Shown here in pieces: positions 1 to 6,072 of a stretch of DNA of 7,193 nucleotides. The translations under genes and the position numbers were made by a program. A model generated the notes under the pieces. That model worked only from the letters and a program-made list of their open reading frames with translations, did no database searches and was not told the origin of the DNA. How positions within the stretch are numbered: position 1 is the stretch's first letter; each line of letters starts with the position of its first letter. Source of the stretch: Pseudomonadota bacterium (lineage in GTDB: Bacteria > Pseudomonadota > Alphaproteobacteria > Rhizobiales > Rhizobiaceae); NCBI GenBank assembly GCA_023393575.1, contig JAEWKX010000187.1:1-7193 (forward strand). Direction: 5' to 3'.

Positions 1-186
1 CTGGTATTCGGCGAGCAAACCCTGTGCTTCTTCGCGCAGGCGCCGCGCTTCGTCGAGCTCCTGGCGGATGTTGGCTGCGCGCTCGTCGAGCGACTTGGCC
101 ATCATGCCCGGAACCTTCAGGTAGGCAATGAGCGCGAGGAACAGTACGAGGCCGACGAGTGCGAAAAATGTTGCATCGAATGCCAT
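1..186 (-). CDS. atpF: F0F1 ATP synthase subunit b, 5' part only
   Basis: Subunit b is one arm of the peripheral stalk that keeps the F1 head from rotating; it is anchored in the inner membrane by one helix and reaches F1 as a long coiled coil. The first 62 codons are present and run off the left edge. The ATG at 186-184 opens MAFDATFFALVGLVLFLALI, with one membrane helix at about residues 5-23. Residues 30-62 are charged and Glu/Arg-rich (SLDERAANI, ELDEARRLREEA), the start of the stalk helix. Only 5 nt separate this ATG from the stop of b', so the two are probably translationally coupled; GGGAG in the last b' codons, about 10 nt upstream, is the best ribosome-binding candidate. Rhizobia usually carry b and b' side by side as here. 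Identity is firm; the C-terminal end cannot be judged. Confidence 0.93.
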   Translation of the reverse strand, partial: MAFDATFFALVGLVLFLALIAYLKVPGMMAKSLDERAANIRQELDEARRLREEAQGLLAEYQ

Positions 187-191
187 GGTGA

Positions 192-815
192 TCAGGCTCC
201 CGTCTTCGCGGCTGCAACCGCAGCCTTGATGTTGCCGCCGGTCGCCTTCGCACCGATCAGCTGATCGACGATGGCGGACGCGGTTTCTTCTGCGATCTGG
301 CCAACTTCGGCAAATGCCTGAGCCTTGATCTCGGCGATGCGCGTTTCGGCAGCCGAGAGCTTTTCGCTGAGTTCAGCTTCGATTGCAGCGCGGTCGGCAG
401 CAGCCTTGGTCTTGGCTTCTTCGCGAGCGCTTTCAGCAATCGCGTTGCCCTTGGCACGGGCAGCAGCCAGTTCACGCTCATAGGTCTCGACAGCGGCATC
501 AGCCTCTGCCTTGAGGCGAGCTGCCTCCTCGAGATCCTGCGCGATCCGATCGTGGCGGTGTTCGAGAATGCCACCGACGCGAGGAACGATGCCCTTCTTC
601 ATCAGAAGATAGAAGAGGCCAAAGGTGATGACCAGCCAGAGAAGCTGCGAGGGATAGGTCGAAGCGTCGAAGGGCGGGAAGACGCCCGTGGCATGCGCGT
701 CGTCGTGGGCGACGCCGGTTTCGGTGTGCACTTCGCCCGCAGGCGCGGCGCCCGGCGCTTCATGCGTCTCTGTGGCTTCCGGCGCGGTCTGCGCAAATGC
801 CGAAGTCACGAACAT
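192..815 (-). CDS. atpF2: F0F1 ATP synthase subunit b' (second peripheral-stalk subunit)
   Basis: This is subunit b' (also called atpG or atpX), which pairs with b to make the heterodimeric stalk typical of alphaproteobacteria and phototrophs. With the ATG at 815 the protein has 207 residues. Residues 1-50 are a variable acidic and His-containing segment (His18, 30, 37, 41); the single membrane helix is about residues 57-72 ([16 protein letters not shown]). After it comes [19 protein letters not shown], then a long Ala/Glu/Lys-rich coiled coil to the C-terminus. Three in-frame starts, GTG-ATG-ATG, occur at 821, 818 and 815. The Shine-Dalgarno GGAGG occupies 825-821, so it overlaps the GTG, leaves 2 nt to the first ATG and 5 nt to the second; I therefore chose 815, giving [10 protein letters not shown]. 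It lies between atpE (82-nt gap with a hairpin) and atpF. A plus-strand frame across this gene is a shadow. Confidence 0.95.
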   Translation of the reverse strand: MFVTSAFAQTAPEATETHEAPGAAPAGEVHTETGVAHDDAHATGVFPPFDASTYPSQLLWLVITFGLFYLLMKKGIVPRVGGILEHRHDRIAQDLEEAARLKAEADAAVETYERELAAARAKGNAIAESAREEAKTKAAADRAAIEAELSEKLSAAETRIAEIKAQAFAEVGQIAEETASAIVDQLIGAKATGGNIKAAVAAAKTGA

Positions 816-820
816 CATCA

Positions 821-825
821 CCTCC
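821..825 (-). promoter_or_regulatory. Ribosome-binding site of subunit b'
   Basis: The minus strand reads GGAGG immediately before TGATGATG. It decides between the three stacked start codons, favouring the ATG at 815 with 5-nt spacing. The ATG at 818 would have only 2 nt, and the GTG at 821 lies on the motif itself. Confidence 0.75.
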
Positions 826-845
826 AGGTGGAATTCAAATGTAAA

Positions 846-880
846 GGATCACGGCGCGCAATCTGAAGCGGCCGTGATCC
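846..880 (-). other. Strong intercistronic hairpin between atpE and subunit b'
   Basis: GGATCACGGC (846-855) and GCCGTGATCC (871-880) are a perfect 10-bp inverted repeat separated by 15 nt. Within the loop, CGC (857-859) can also pair with GCG (868-870) after a one-base bulge, giving about 13 pairs. The RNA read from the minus strand continues with CCTTTACATTTG, so only three U follow the stem; that is weak for an intrinsic terminator. The hairpin starts 17 nt after the atpE stop and ends about 20 nt before the b' Shine-Dalgarno. F0 subunit c is needed in many copies per complex, so a 3' stabilising or partial-termination hairpin here would fit uneven expression of atpE and b'. That role is inferred; the inverted repeat is seen directly. 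Confidence 0.7.
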
Positions 881-897
881 CGTACCCGATGCCGATA

Positions 898-1125
898 TCA
901 GACGGCGAACAGGAGAAGAAGAGCAACGAGCAGCGAGAAGATGCCCAGAGCTTCCGTAACGGCGAAGCCGAATACCAGACGGCCGAACTGGCTGTCGGCA
1001 GCGGACGGGTTGCGCAGGGCGCCCGACAGGTAGCTGCCGAAGATGTTGCCGAGGCCGAGAGCCGTGCCGGCCATACCAAAGCAAGCGAGACCTGCACCGA
1101 TGAACTTTGCTGCTTCCGCTTCCAT
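898..1125 (-). CDS. atpE: F0F1 ATP synthase subunit c (proteolipid ring)
   Basis: Subunit c forms the rotating membrane ring that carries protons. The 75-residue length is normal. It is a two-helix hairpin: helix 1 at about residues 8-32 with the glycine-rich [14 protein letters not shown] stretch, a polar loop at about 36-48 ([13 protein letters not shown]) that contacts the central stalk, and helix 2 at about 50-74. The proton-binding carboxylate is Glu58 in [11 protein letters not shown]. The residues around it show no Na+-type ligand set that I can recognise, so proton coupling is expected. The ATG at 1125 is preceded by AAGGAG (1138-1133) with 7-nt spacing, a very good ribosome-binding site that suits a highly expressed gene. 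It lies 68 nt after atpB and 82 nt before b'. The identity is certain from length, fold pattern and context. Confidence 0.97.
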   Translation of the reverse strand: MEAEAAKFIGAGLACFGMAGTALGLGNIFGSYLSGALRNPSAADSQFGRLVFGFAVTEALGIFSLLVALLLLFAV

Positions 1126-1193
1126 GTAAGAACTCCTTGAATGGGTTGTTGCGGCTGATGACTGACGCCTCAGGACGCCAATGTGGTTATTCC

Positions 1194-1946
1194 TTAGTGC
1201 CCGCCCGGGTGGACCGCGTCATTGAGGTACATGCATGTCAGTACCGCAAAGACATAGGCCTGCAGGAAGGCGACGAGGAATTCGAGACCCGTCAGGGCGA
1301 CGGTCATGATGAGGGGCAGGATCGCGCCGCCGATGCCGAGTGCGCCGAGCGCGCCGAGCGAGGCGACAAAGCCCGAGAAGACCTTCAGCGTGATGTGTCC
1401 CGCCAGCATGTTGGCGAAGAGACGCACCGACAGCGAGATCGGACGGGAGAGGAAGGAGATGATCTCGATGGCAACGACCAGCGGCAGCAGAACTCCCGGC
1501 ACGCCGCTCGGCACGAAGACGTTCAGGAAATGGAAGCCGTGCTTGTAGAAGCCGTAAACGAGAACCGTGCCGATCACGAACAGCGAGAGCGCGAAGGTGA
1601 CGATGATCTGGCTGGTGACGGTGAAGAAATAGGGGAACATGCCCAGCATGTTCGCGGTCAGCACGAACATGAACAGCGTGAACACCATCGGGAAGAACTT
1701 CATGCCCGAATTGCCCGCCCCCTCGCGCAGCATGCCGGCGATGAACTCGTAGGACATTTCCGCGACCGATTGCGCCCGACCCGGGATCAGCCCGCGCTGC
1801 GAGGTCGCGAAATACAGGAACCCGGCGGCGCAAGCCACGGTCGCGACCATGAAGAGCGAGGCGTTGGTGAAGGAAAAGTCCATTCCGCCGATTTCGATCG
1901 GCACGATCTTGCTGATCTGGAACTGATGGGTCGGATCGTTGGCCAC
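1194..1946 (-). CDS. atpB: F0F1 ATP synthase subunit a (proton channel)
   Basis: Subunit a provides the two aqueous half-channels next to the c-ring. The protein has 250 residues, normal for rhizobia, with several long hydrophobic helices. The essential arginine is Arg175 in [17 protein letters not shown], matching E. coli Arg210; Gln229 in [14 protein letters not shown] matches E. coli Gln252. His184 and Glu222 sit where E. coli has Glu219 and His245, the reversed pair known from mitochondrial subunit a. The start is GTG at 1946, giving [10 protein letters not shown], the usual N-terminus in this group as I remember it; AGAAGG lies 6 nt upstream. The next in-frame ATG (residue 22) would remove that conserved N-terminus. 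It lies 53 nt after atpI and 68 nt before atpE. A 305-codon plus-strand frame covers the same region and is an antisense shadow. Confidence 0.97.
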   Translation of the reverse strand: MANDPTHQFQISKIVPIEIGGMDFSFTNASLFMVATVACAAGFLYFATSQRGLIPGRAQSVAEMSYEFIAGMLREGAGNSGMKFFPMVFTLFMFVLTANMLGMFPYFFTVTSQIIVTFALSLFVIGTVLVYGFYKHGFHFLNVFVPSGVPGVLLPLVVAIEIISFLSRPISLSVRLFANMLAGHITLKVFSGFVASLGALGALGIGGAILPLIMTVALTGLEFLVAFLQAYVFAVLTCMYLNDAVHPGGH

Positions 1947-1999
1947 CGTCTACCTTCTTTCTACTTCACTCGCCCGCCACAGATCCGCCGACAGCACAT

Positions 2000-2353
2000 C
2001 TATGGCTTCCGCTTCTTATCCTGACCGCCCGTAACCGACGGCGGCAGCGCCACCATTCCGACGGCGCGCAGAACATTCAATATGCCGGCGCAGAACCCCA
2101 GCAGAAGGAGAATGATCATTCCCCAGGGCCCTGTCCCGGCGAAACGGTCGAGAAGATAGCCGAGCATGGCGCCAACCGCGATCGCGGCGATGAACTCGGA
2201 GGAGATCTTCAGTCCGAGAGCCAAGCCTTTGCGGCTCTCCTCGCTCTGAGCATCCCTCTTCGCCTCTGCCGCCTCTTCCCGGTCCCGCTCCGCCAGTTCG
2301 GCGGACAGGCGCCTGCGGCGCTGCTCCAGACTTTCGTCCCGATTATCCGTCAT
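2000..2353 (-). CDS. atpI: F0F1 ATP synthase assembly protein AtpI (AtpZ/AtpI family)
   Basis: AtpI is a small membrane protein encoded first in many atp operons; in studied bacteria it helps c-ring assembly or stability, and related AtpI/AtpZ proteins have been linked to Mg2+/Ca2+ transport. It has 117 residues. Residues 1-42 are a highly charged, probably helical cytoplasmic tail rich in Arg and Glu (EQRRRRLSAELAERDREEAA). Two membrane helices follow: about 52-69, ending in GYLLDRF, and about 76-98 (WGMIILLLLGFCAGILNVL). The GLKISSEF entry and DRFAGTGPWGM turn are typical of the alphaproteobacterial family. The ATG at 2353 has GGCAAGGAAG upstream, a reasonable ribosome-binding site. It is the first gene after the operon promoter at 2471-2499, with an untranslated leader of about 110 nt. 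The C-terminal tail is basic (DKKRKP). Confidence 0.92.
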   Translation of the reverse strand: MTDNRDESLEQRRRRLSAELAERDREEAAEAKRDAQSEESRKGLALGLKISSEFIAAIAVGAMLGYLLDRFAGTGPWGMIILLLLGFCAGILNVLRAVGMVALPPSVTGGQDKKRKP

Positions 2354-2470
2354 TCGCGATCTTCCTTGCCATCCTGCCGCATCCTACGGCTCCAAGACCG
2401 TGTGATCCGTCCGAAACATGCTGACAGCGAGGGATTTCGCGCCTTCCGGCCCGTTTTCAAGTCGGGCGCA

Positions 2471-2499
2471 ACATAGTTTTGAGCGCTTCCGTAGTCAAG
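2471..2499 (-). promoter_or_regulatory. Candidate sigma-70 promoter of the atp F0 operon
   Basis: On the minus strand CTTGAC (2499-2494) is followed by a 17-nt spacer and CTATGT (2476-2471). This is nearly the alphaproteobacterial housekeeping consensus CTTGAC-N17-CTATAT. The inferred transcription start is near 2464, about 110 nt before the atpI ATG at 2353. I see no riboswitch in that leader; a 12-codon ATG frame at 2419-2384 has no ribosome-binding site. The whole 2354-2615 gap holds this promoter, the AT-rich/IHF-like segment and a small hairpin next to the hydrolase stop codon. Confidence 0.72.
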
Positions 2500-2523
2500 G
2501 CACCGGGAAGATAAGGGCAATGG

Positions 2524-2552
2524 TATTTTAAATAAATAAAATCAACATGTTC
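2524..2552 (+). promoter_or_regulatory. AT-rich tract with IHF-like site upstream of the atp promoter
   Basis: Positions 2524-2542 are almost pure A/T, unlike the GC-rich surroundings. They run into AATCAACATGTTC at 2540-2552, which matches 12 of 13 positions of the IHF consensus WATCAANNNNTTR; only the last R is C. An A/T tract on the 5' side of the core is also typical of strong IHF sites. The core is centred about 80 bp upstream of the inferred transcription start. IHF bending at the atp promoter is an inference; the AT-rich tract alone could also act as a distal promoter-enhancing segment. Confidence 0.4.
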
Positions 2553-2598
2553 CGCCCACAGCAAGCGGATCATCCGAAACTCGACCGGAATCCCGCCA

Positions 2599-2613
2599 GC
2601 GGCCGGTGGCCGC
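2599..2613 (-). other. Short GC hairpin just after the hydrolase stop codon
   Basis: GCGGCC (2599-2604) and GGCCGC (2608-2613) form a perfect 6-bp stem with a 3-nt loop, 2 nt beyond the TGA of the hydrolase gene. No U-run follows on the minus strand, so it is not a textbook intrinsic terminator. It may protect the 3' end or take part in Rho-dependent ending. Confidence 0.35.
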
Positions 2614-2615
2614 AG

Positions 2616-3800
2616 TCAACTCCAGCCGCCGCCATAGGTGCGGTAAAAGACATGGAGCCCGATGCGCCCGACCTTCTTCATGGACTTCGCCCACCGCGGG
2701 CGCACGTAGACCGCATGGTAATGGGTCGAGGACCCCACTTCCTTCAGCCAGATCTTGCCGGCGGTGACGGCCATCGCCACTTCGCGCGCCATCTTCCAGT
2801 GGCGCTGCGAGCGGACCCGGTCGCGGATGTTGTCGCAGGCGAAGGAGAACTGGCACCGGTTACGCCAGTCCTCGTTCTGGTAGACGACGCCGCAGATGGT
2901 CTTCGGATAGGCCGGATTGCGGACGCGGTTGAGGATCACCTGCGCCACCGCGGCCTGCCCTCGCGCCGATTCCCCGCGCGCCTCGAAGTAAATCCCGGAG
3001 GCGAGGCACTGCTGCTCGCGGGCGGAAAAGGCCTCCGCCGGAAGAGTCGTGGCCGCCCAGGCATGGTCGTCCGGTCCGATCGGCGGAATGAAGCGGCCGG
3101 CCTCCGGCTTCTTCAGGACCGCGTCGAAGGGCGATTCGCGCGCGAAATCGGGCTCGGCCGGTGCGTAGGCGGTGGCCAGGACGTCGGCCTTGTCGTTGGT
3201 GACCAGGTCGGCGATCATCGGCGAGACGTCCGGGTTCGTCTTCTCCTCCTTGCGGAAATAGAATTCCGCCAGTTCGACCTGCGCGGCGGCCTTGCCGGGC
3301 TTGGCGAACGTGGCGAGTTTTTCCTCGGTCTCCAGCGGCAGCCTCAGCGCACTCGTCCGCTGGAGAACCGATCCGGCACTGAAGGCCTTCGGCGGCTGCA
3401 TCGGGACGACGGCAACGATGCGCCCCTTCTTCGCCTTGCGGTTGACGCGATCCTCGTCGGGGGTCGCCTCCGGCTCAGCCGCCCCGCCGACGAACGCCAC
3501 CTTGCCGCCGTTCGGCAGGGTCACGCCGGCATCGGCCGGAACCAGGCCTTCCATGGCCGGAAAGGCGAGTTCGGAGGAGTGGATGGATCCCGCCGGGGAC
3601 TGGGTAAGGACGATCCGCCATCTATGGCTGGCATCGAGGCCGGAGAAAAGATCGGAAAGGTCACCGTGCGCGGCCGCGGAAGGGAAGGCCAGCCAGGACG
3701 CAAGACCGAAGACGACAGGAGCGGTCCAGGCATTCAGGCGGGTGCGGGACTTGCGACTCAGAACGAACTTCGAACGCAAAACGAGAGACTCCACAGGCAA
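2616..3800 (-). CDS. Exported SleB-type cell wall hydrolase (Hydrolase_2 domain)
   Basis: The C-terminal part, residues about 255-394, is a Hydrolase_2/SleB domain, a family whose characterised members are peptidoglycan lytic transglycosylases. It shows EQQCLASGIYFEARGES, GQAAVAQVILNRV and the STHYHAVYVRPRWA segment. The likely catalytic acid is the first Glu of EARGE (Glu273). Four Cys (265, 303, 316, 322) lie in the domain and could form disulfides in the periplasm. Residues 21-44 look like a signal peptide or anchor: basic KSRTR, hydrophobic APVVFGLASWLAF, then SAAA-HG. Residues 45-250 are a poorly conserved Ala/Pro/Glu-rich linker that I do not recognise. The frame opens with TTG at 3800; there is no ATG near. 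TTG at 3779, with GGAG 8 nt upstream, is a good alternative and would keep the signal peptide intact (387 residues). In non-sporulating bacteria such proteins act in wall remodelling, not spore germination. It lies 100 nt after kup and 262 nt before atpI. Confidence 0.85.
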   Translation of the reverse strand: MPVESLVLRSKFVLSRKSRTRLNAWTAPVVFGLASWLAFPSAAAHGDLSDLFSGLDASHRWRIVLTQSPAGSIHSSELAFPAMEGLVPADAGVTLPNGGKVAFVGGAAEPEATPDEDRVNRKAKKGRIVAVVPMQPPKAFSAGSVLQRTSALRLPLETEEKLATFAKPGKAAAQVELAEFYFRKEEKTNPDVSPMIADLVTNDKADVLATAYAPAEPDFARESPFDAVLKKPEAGRFIPPIGPDDHAWAATTLPAEAFSAREQQCLASGIYFEARGESARGQAAVAQVILNRVRNPAYPKTICGVVYQNEDWRNRCQFSFACDNIRDRVRSQRHWKMAREVAMAVTAGKIWLKEVGSSTHYHAVYVRPRWAKSMKKVGRIGLHVFYRTYGGGWS

Positions 3801-3900
3801 CAGCGACCCGTGGAGAATCGATCATTAACCTTGATGCCGGGTTAACGGTGACGGGCGAGATACGGCGTCACGGCAGAAAATCAGCAATCTCACATAAATG
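3801..3900 (-). other. kup-hydrolase intergenic segment with inverted repeats and a weak promoter
   Basis: Two small inverted repeats are visible. TTAACC (3825-3830) and GGTTAA (3840-3845) flank 9 nt, and GTGACG (3848-3853) and CGTCAC (3866-3871) flank 12 nt. Neither is followed by a U-run on the minus strand, so I do not call a terminator for kup. A weak promoter match, TTGCTG (3887-3882), 17 nt, CGTATC (3864-3859), points at the hydrolase gene. The TTAA elements are 13 nt apart, not the 7 nt of a CtrA site. The hydrolase may therefore be read through from kup or have a weak promoter of its own. Confidence 0.3.
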
Positions 3901-5820
3901 TCAGATGATCACCTGCGAGCCGAGCTCCACCACCCGGTTGGCCGGCAGGCGGAAATAATCGGACGGATCGGTGGCCGAATTGGCGAGCGCGATGAACAGC
4001 CGATCCTGCCACATCGGCATTCCTGATTCGGCGCCAGGAACAAGCTTCCGGCGGCCAAGGTAGAAGGACGTCGACATGATATCGAATTTGAAGCCGGCTT
4101 TGCGAAGCTGCGCGAGCGCCCGCGAAACGTTGTGGGTCTGCATGAAGCCGAAGCGCAGTTCGATCAGGATGAAGCGTTCGGAGAGCTTGGTGATGCGGAA
4201 CCGGTCCTCCGCGGAGACCCGCGGCTCGTTCACGGTCTGCACGGTGAGGACCACGTTCTTCTCGTGCAGGACATGGTTGTGCTTGATGTTGTGCAGAAGG
4301 GCGGCAGGCGCAGTTTCCGGATCGCTGGTCAGGAAGATGGCGACGCCCGGAACGGAGACCGGCGCGTTGTCGCTCCTGCGCGCGATCATGGGTGCGAAGC
4401 TGGCGAGCGGCACGTCCACCTTGCGGGTCTTTTCGAACAGGATCGTGCTTCCGCGCTTCCACGTCCACATGACGATCGTAAACCCGACCGCCATAAGGAC
4501 GGGGACGTAGCCGCCGTCATGCAGCTTGAGGAGGTTCGCGCCGAGGAAGACCAGTTCGAGAGCCAGAAGCGGCGCAAGGGCGGCAATCGCCATCCACAGC
4601 GACCAGTTCCAGCGGACCCGTACGAATTCGAAGGCCATCAGGCTCGTGACCACCATCGCCCCGGTAACCGATATACCGTAAGCGGTGGCCAGAGCCTCCG
4701 AACTACCGAAGGTGAGCACGAGGCCGATCACCCCGAGGAAAAGCAGCATGTTCACCGAGGGCAGGAAGATCTGCCCGGTATTGGTCTCGGACGTAAACAG
4801 CATCTCCATGCGCGGCAGGTATCCGAGGTGGATCGCCTGGCGCACCAGCGAAAAGGCGCCGGTGATGACAGCCTGGCTGGCGATAATGGTCGCTGCCGTT
4901 GCAAGAATGACGACGGGCAGCAGGAACCAGTCCGGAAACATCAGGTAGAACGGATCGGACATGGCCTGCGGATGATGGAGAACCATGGCCCCCTGCCCGA
5001 GATAGTTCAGGGTCAAGGCCGGGAAGACAAGGACGAACCATGCCCACTGGATCGGTCGACGGCCGAAATGGCCGAGGTCGGCGTAAAGCGCCTCCGCCCC
5101 CGTCACGGTCAGAAAGACGGCGCCCAGGACGACGATCCCGAGGAACCCCTCGCGCAGCATGAACCGGACCGCGTGAAGCGGGTTGAAGGCTGCCAGGATG
5201 CCGAAGTCGTCGGAGATGTGCAGTATCCCGCCGGCACCCATGACGAGGAACCAGACTGCAGTGATCGGCCCGAAGAAGCGGGCGACATGTCCCGTCCCCT
5301 TCGACTGGATCGCAAACAGGAAGATGAGGATGGCGACGGCGATCGGGAGGATCATCGGTCCGGTGTCCGGGGCCACGAGTTTCAGGCCTTCGACGGCGGA
5401 GAGCACCGAGAGCGCCGGCGTGATCATCGCGTCGCCGAGGAACAGGGCTGCGCCGACGAGGCCCAGGACCATCAATCCGGCGCGGTGCGCGCTGGCGCCC
5501 TTGGTGAGCAGCGCGAGCAGCGAGAGGGTACCGCCCTCGCCGTCGTTGTCGGCCCGCAGCAGGAAAAGCACATATTTTACGGTGACGACGATGGTGAGCG
5601 ACCAGATCATCAGCGAGATCAGCCCGATGATCTCGATGCGGGTGACGCCGTCATGGCCGATCGGCTTCAGCGCCTCGCGGAAGGCGTAGAGGGGGCTCGT
5701 CCCGATGTCGCCGTAGACGACGCCAACAGAGCCAAGGGCCGCCGCAAAGAGGCCGTGGCGGGAGGACGAGGGAGACGATTCACGATCAGATGCAACCGCC
5801 ATAGGTGCGCCTGGCGCCAT
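3901..5820 (-). CDS. kup: KUP-family potassium uptake permease
   Basis: Kup is an inner-membrane K+/H+ symporter of the KUP/HAK/KT family. From the ATG at 5820 the protein has 639 residues, close to the 620-640 usual for bacterial Kup. Family signatures in this numbering: [11 protein letters not shown] at about 36-46, DNDGEGGT at 91-98, [18 protein letters not shown] at 129-146, [17 protein letters not shown] at 240-256 and [19 protein letters not shown] at 371-389. About 12 membrane helices end near residue 454, and a cytoplasmic domain of about 185 residues follows, with [14 protein letters not shown] and the terminal [12 protein letters not shown]. The frame is open further upstream to a TTG at 5898, but that extension lacks a ribosome-binding site and family similarity. 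The ATG at 5820 has AAAGG 7 nt upstream; an ATG at 5802 also exists but has a poorer site. It has its own promoter at 6018-6046. A 608-codon plus-strand frame over it is an antisense shadow with Kup as the real product. Confidence 0.96.
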   Translation of the reverse strand: MAPGAPMAVASDRESSPSSSRHGLFAAALGSVGVVYGDIGTSPLYAFREALKPIGHDGVTRIEIIGLISLMIWSLTIVVTVKYVLFLLRADNDGEGGTLSLLALLTKGASAHRAGLMVLGLVGAALFLGDAMITPALSVLSAVEGLKLVAPDTGPMILPIAVAILIFLFAIQSKGTGHVARFFGPITAVWFLVMGAGGILHISDDFGILAAFNPLHAVRFMLREGFLGIVVLGAVFLTVTGAEALYADLGHFGRRPIQWAWFVLVFPALTLNYLGQGAMVLHHPQAMSDPFYLMFPDWFLLPVVILATAATIIASQAVITGAFSLVRQAIHLGYLPRMEMLFTSETNTGQIFLPSVNMLLFLGVIGLVLTFGSSEALATAYGISVTGAMVVTSLMAFEFVRVRWNWSLWMAIAALAPLLALELVFLGANLLKLHDGGYVPVLMAVGFTIVMWTWKRGSTILFEKTRKVDVPLASFAPMIARRSDNAPVSVPGVAIFLTSDPETAPAALLHNIKHNHVLHEKNVVLTVQTVNEPRVSAEDRFRITKLSERFILIELRFGFMQTHNVSRALAQLRKAGFKFDIMSTSFYLGRRKLVPGAESGMPMWQDRLFIALANSATDPSDYFRLPANRVVELGSQVII

Positions 5821-5827
5821 GCGCCAG
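5811..5827 (-). promoter_or_regulatory. Hairpin holding the kup start codon in its loop
   Basis: The RNA reads CUGGCGC-AUG-GCGCCAG: two perfect 7-bp arms (5827-5821 and 5817-5811) around the AUG at 5820-5818. The Shine-Dalgarno AAAGG (5832-5828) touches the base of the stem. If folded, the start codon would be constrained and initiation reduced. The inverted repeat is seen directly; the regulatory effect is inferred. Confidence 0.5.
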
Positions 5828-6011
5828 CCTTTCAAGCAAACAATGATGTGGGGATCGGTAGGGACCGACGGACGGGAAGTCTCGTCGAGAAGGCGCAAGG
5901 GCGACCAAGGAAAATGCGCCCGTTCAAGCTCCGTGACTGGCCGAGTTTCTCCGCCTGAAACGCCCGACCCGTCTCCGGGTTCCGTGGCATCCGGCTCTCG
6001 ACCTTAGCGGC
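5828..6011 (-). promoter_or_regulatory. Structured 5' leader of kup
   Basis: Between the inferred start of transcription near 6011 and the kup AUG lies an untranslated leader of about 190 nt. Hand pairing finds hairpins ACCCG-GAGA-CGGGT (5980-5967, a GNRA tetraloop), GUUUC/GAAAC (5961-5957 with 5949-5945), GGGCG/CGCCC (5921-5917 with 5903-5899) and UCGGU/ACCGA (5868-5864 with 5859-5855). An outer helix, GGUCGA (6003-5998) with UCGGCC (5944-5939, one G-U), would enclose the first two and make a multibranch fold. I recognise no known riboswitch class. GC-rich RNA folds easily, so function is unproven. No convincing gene is seen in this stretch. Confidence 0.35.
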
Positions 6012-6017
6012 AGCGGC

Positions 6018-6046
6018 CTATAGCGAGGTCCACCGGCCGAATCAAG
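6018..6046 (-). promoter_or_regulatory. Candidate sigma-70 promoter of kup
   Basis: On the minus strand CTTGAT (6046-6041), a 17-nt spacer and CTATAG (6023-6018) match the alphaproteobacterial consensus CTTGAC-N17-CTATAT at 10 of 12 positions. It lies 27 nt beyond the mrp stop codon and points at kup, which makes kup a separate transcription unit from mrp. I see no intrinsic terminator for mrp in the gap. Confidence 0.65.
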
Positions 6047-6072
6047 TGTCGCGACGGGGACGGCTCAAAACC

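Noticed and set aside
1340..1366. Tandem GCGCCGAGC-like repeat in atpB
   Set aside because: It encodes the Leu-Gly-Ala repeats of a normal membrane segment; explained by codon use.
1107..2024. 305-codon open frame on the plus strand
   Set aside because: Antisense to atpB and the atpI end; composition (Arg, Glu, His, Gln) mirrors the hydrophobic codons of atpB on the other strand.
2384..2419. 12-codon upstream ORF in the atpI leader (ATG to TAG)
   Set aside because: No Shine-Dalgarno before the ATG and no regulatory amino-acid pattern; likely chance.
2547..3845. 432-codon open frame on the plus strand
   Set aside because: Antisense to the SleB-type hydrolase; low-complexity Arg/Gly/Asp-rich product with no recognisable domain and no promoter or ribosome-binding site.
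3825..3845. Possible CtrA box (TTAA...TTAA) upstream of the hydrolase gene
   Set aside because: The two TTAA elements are 13 nt apart, not 7, so only an inverted repeat is reported.
5821..5898. N-terminal extension of Kup to a TTG at 5898
   Set aside because: No ribosome-binding site before the TTG, no family similarity in the 26 extra residues, and a better-placed ATG at 5820.
4132..5958. 608-codon open frame on the plus strand
   Set aside because: It is antisense to kup, whose protein matches a known family throughout. The plus-strand product is rich in Arg, Asp, Glu, Gln and His without domains, as expected for a shadow frame in GC-rich DNA.
6049..6056. Palindrome GTCGCGAC after mrp as a terminator
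   Set aside because: No loop and no U-run; an 8-bp palindrome in GC-rich DNA is expected by chance.
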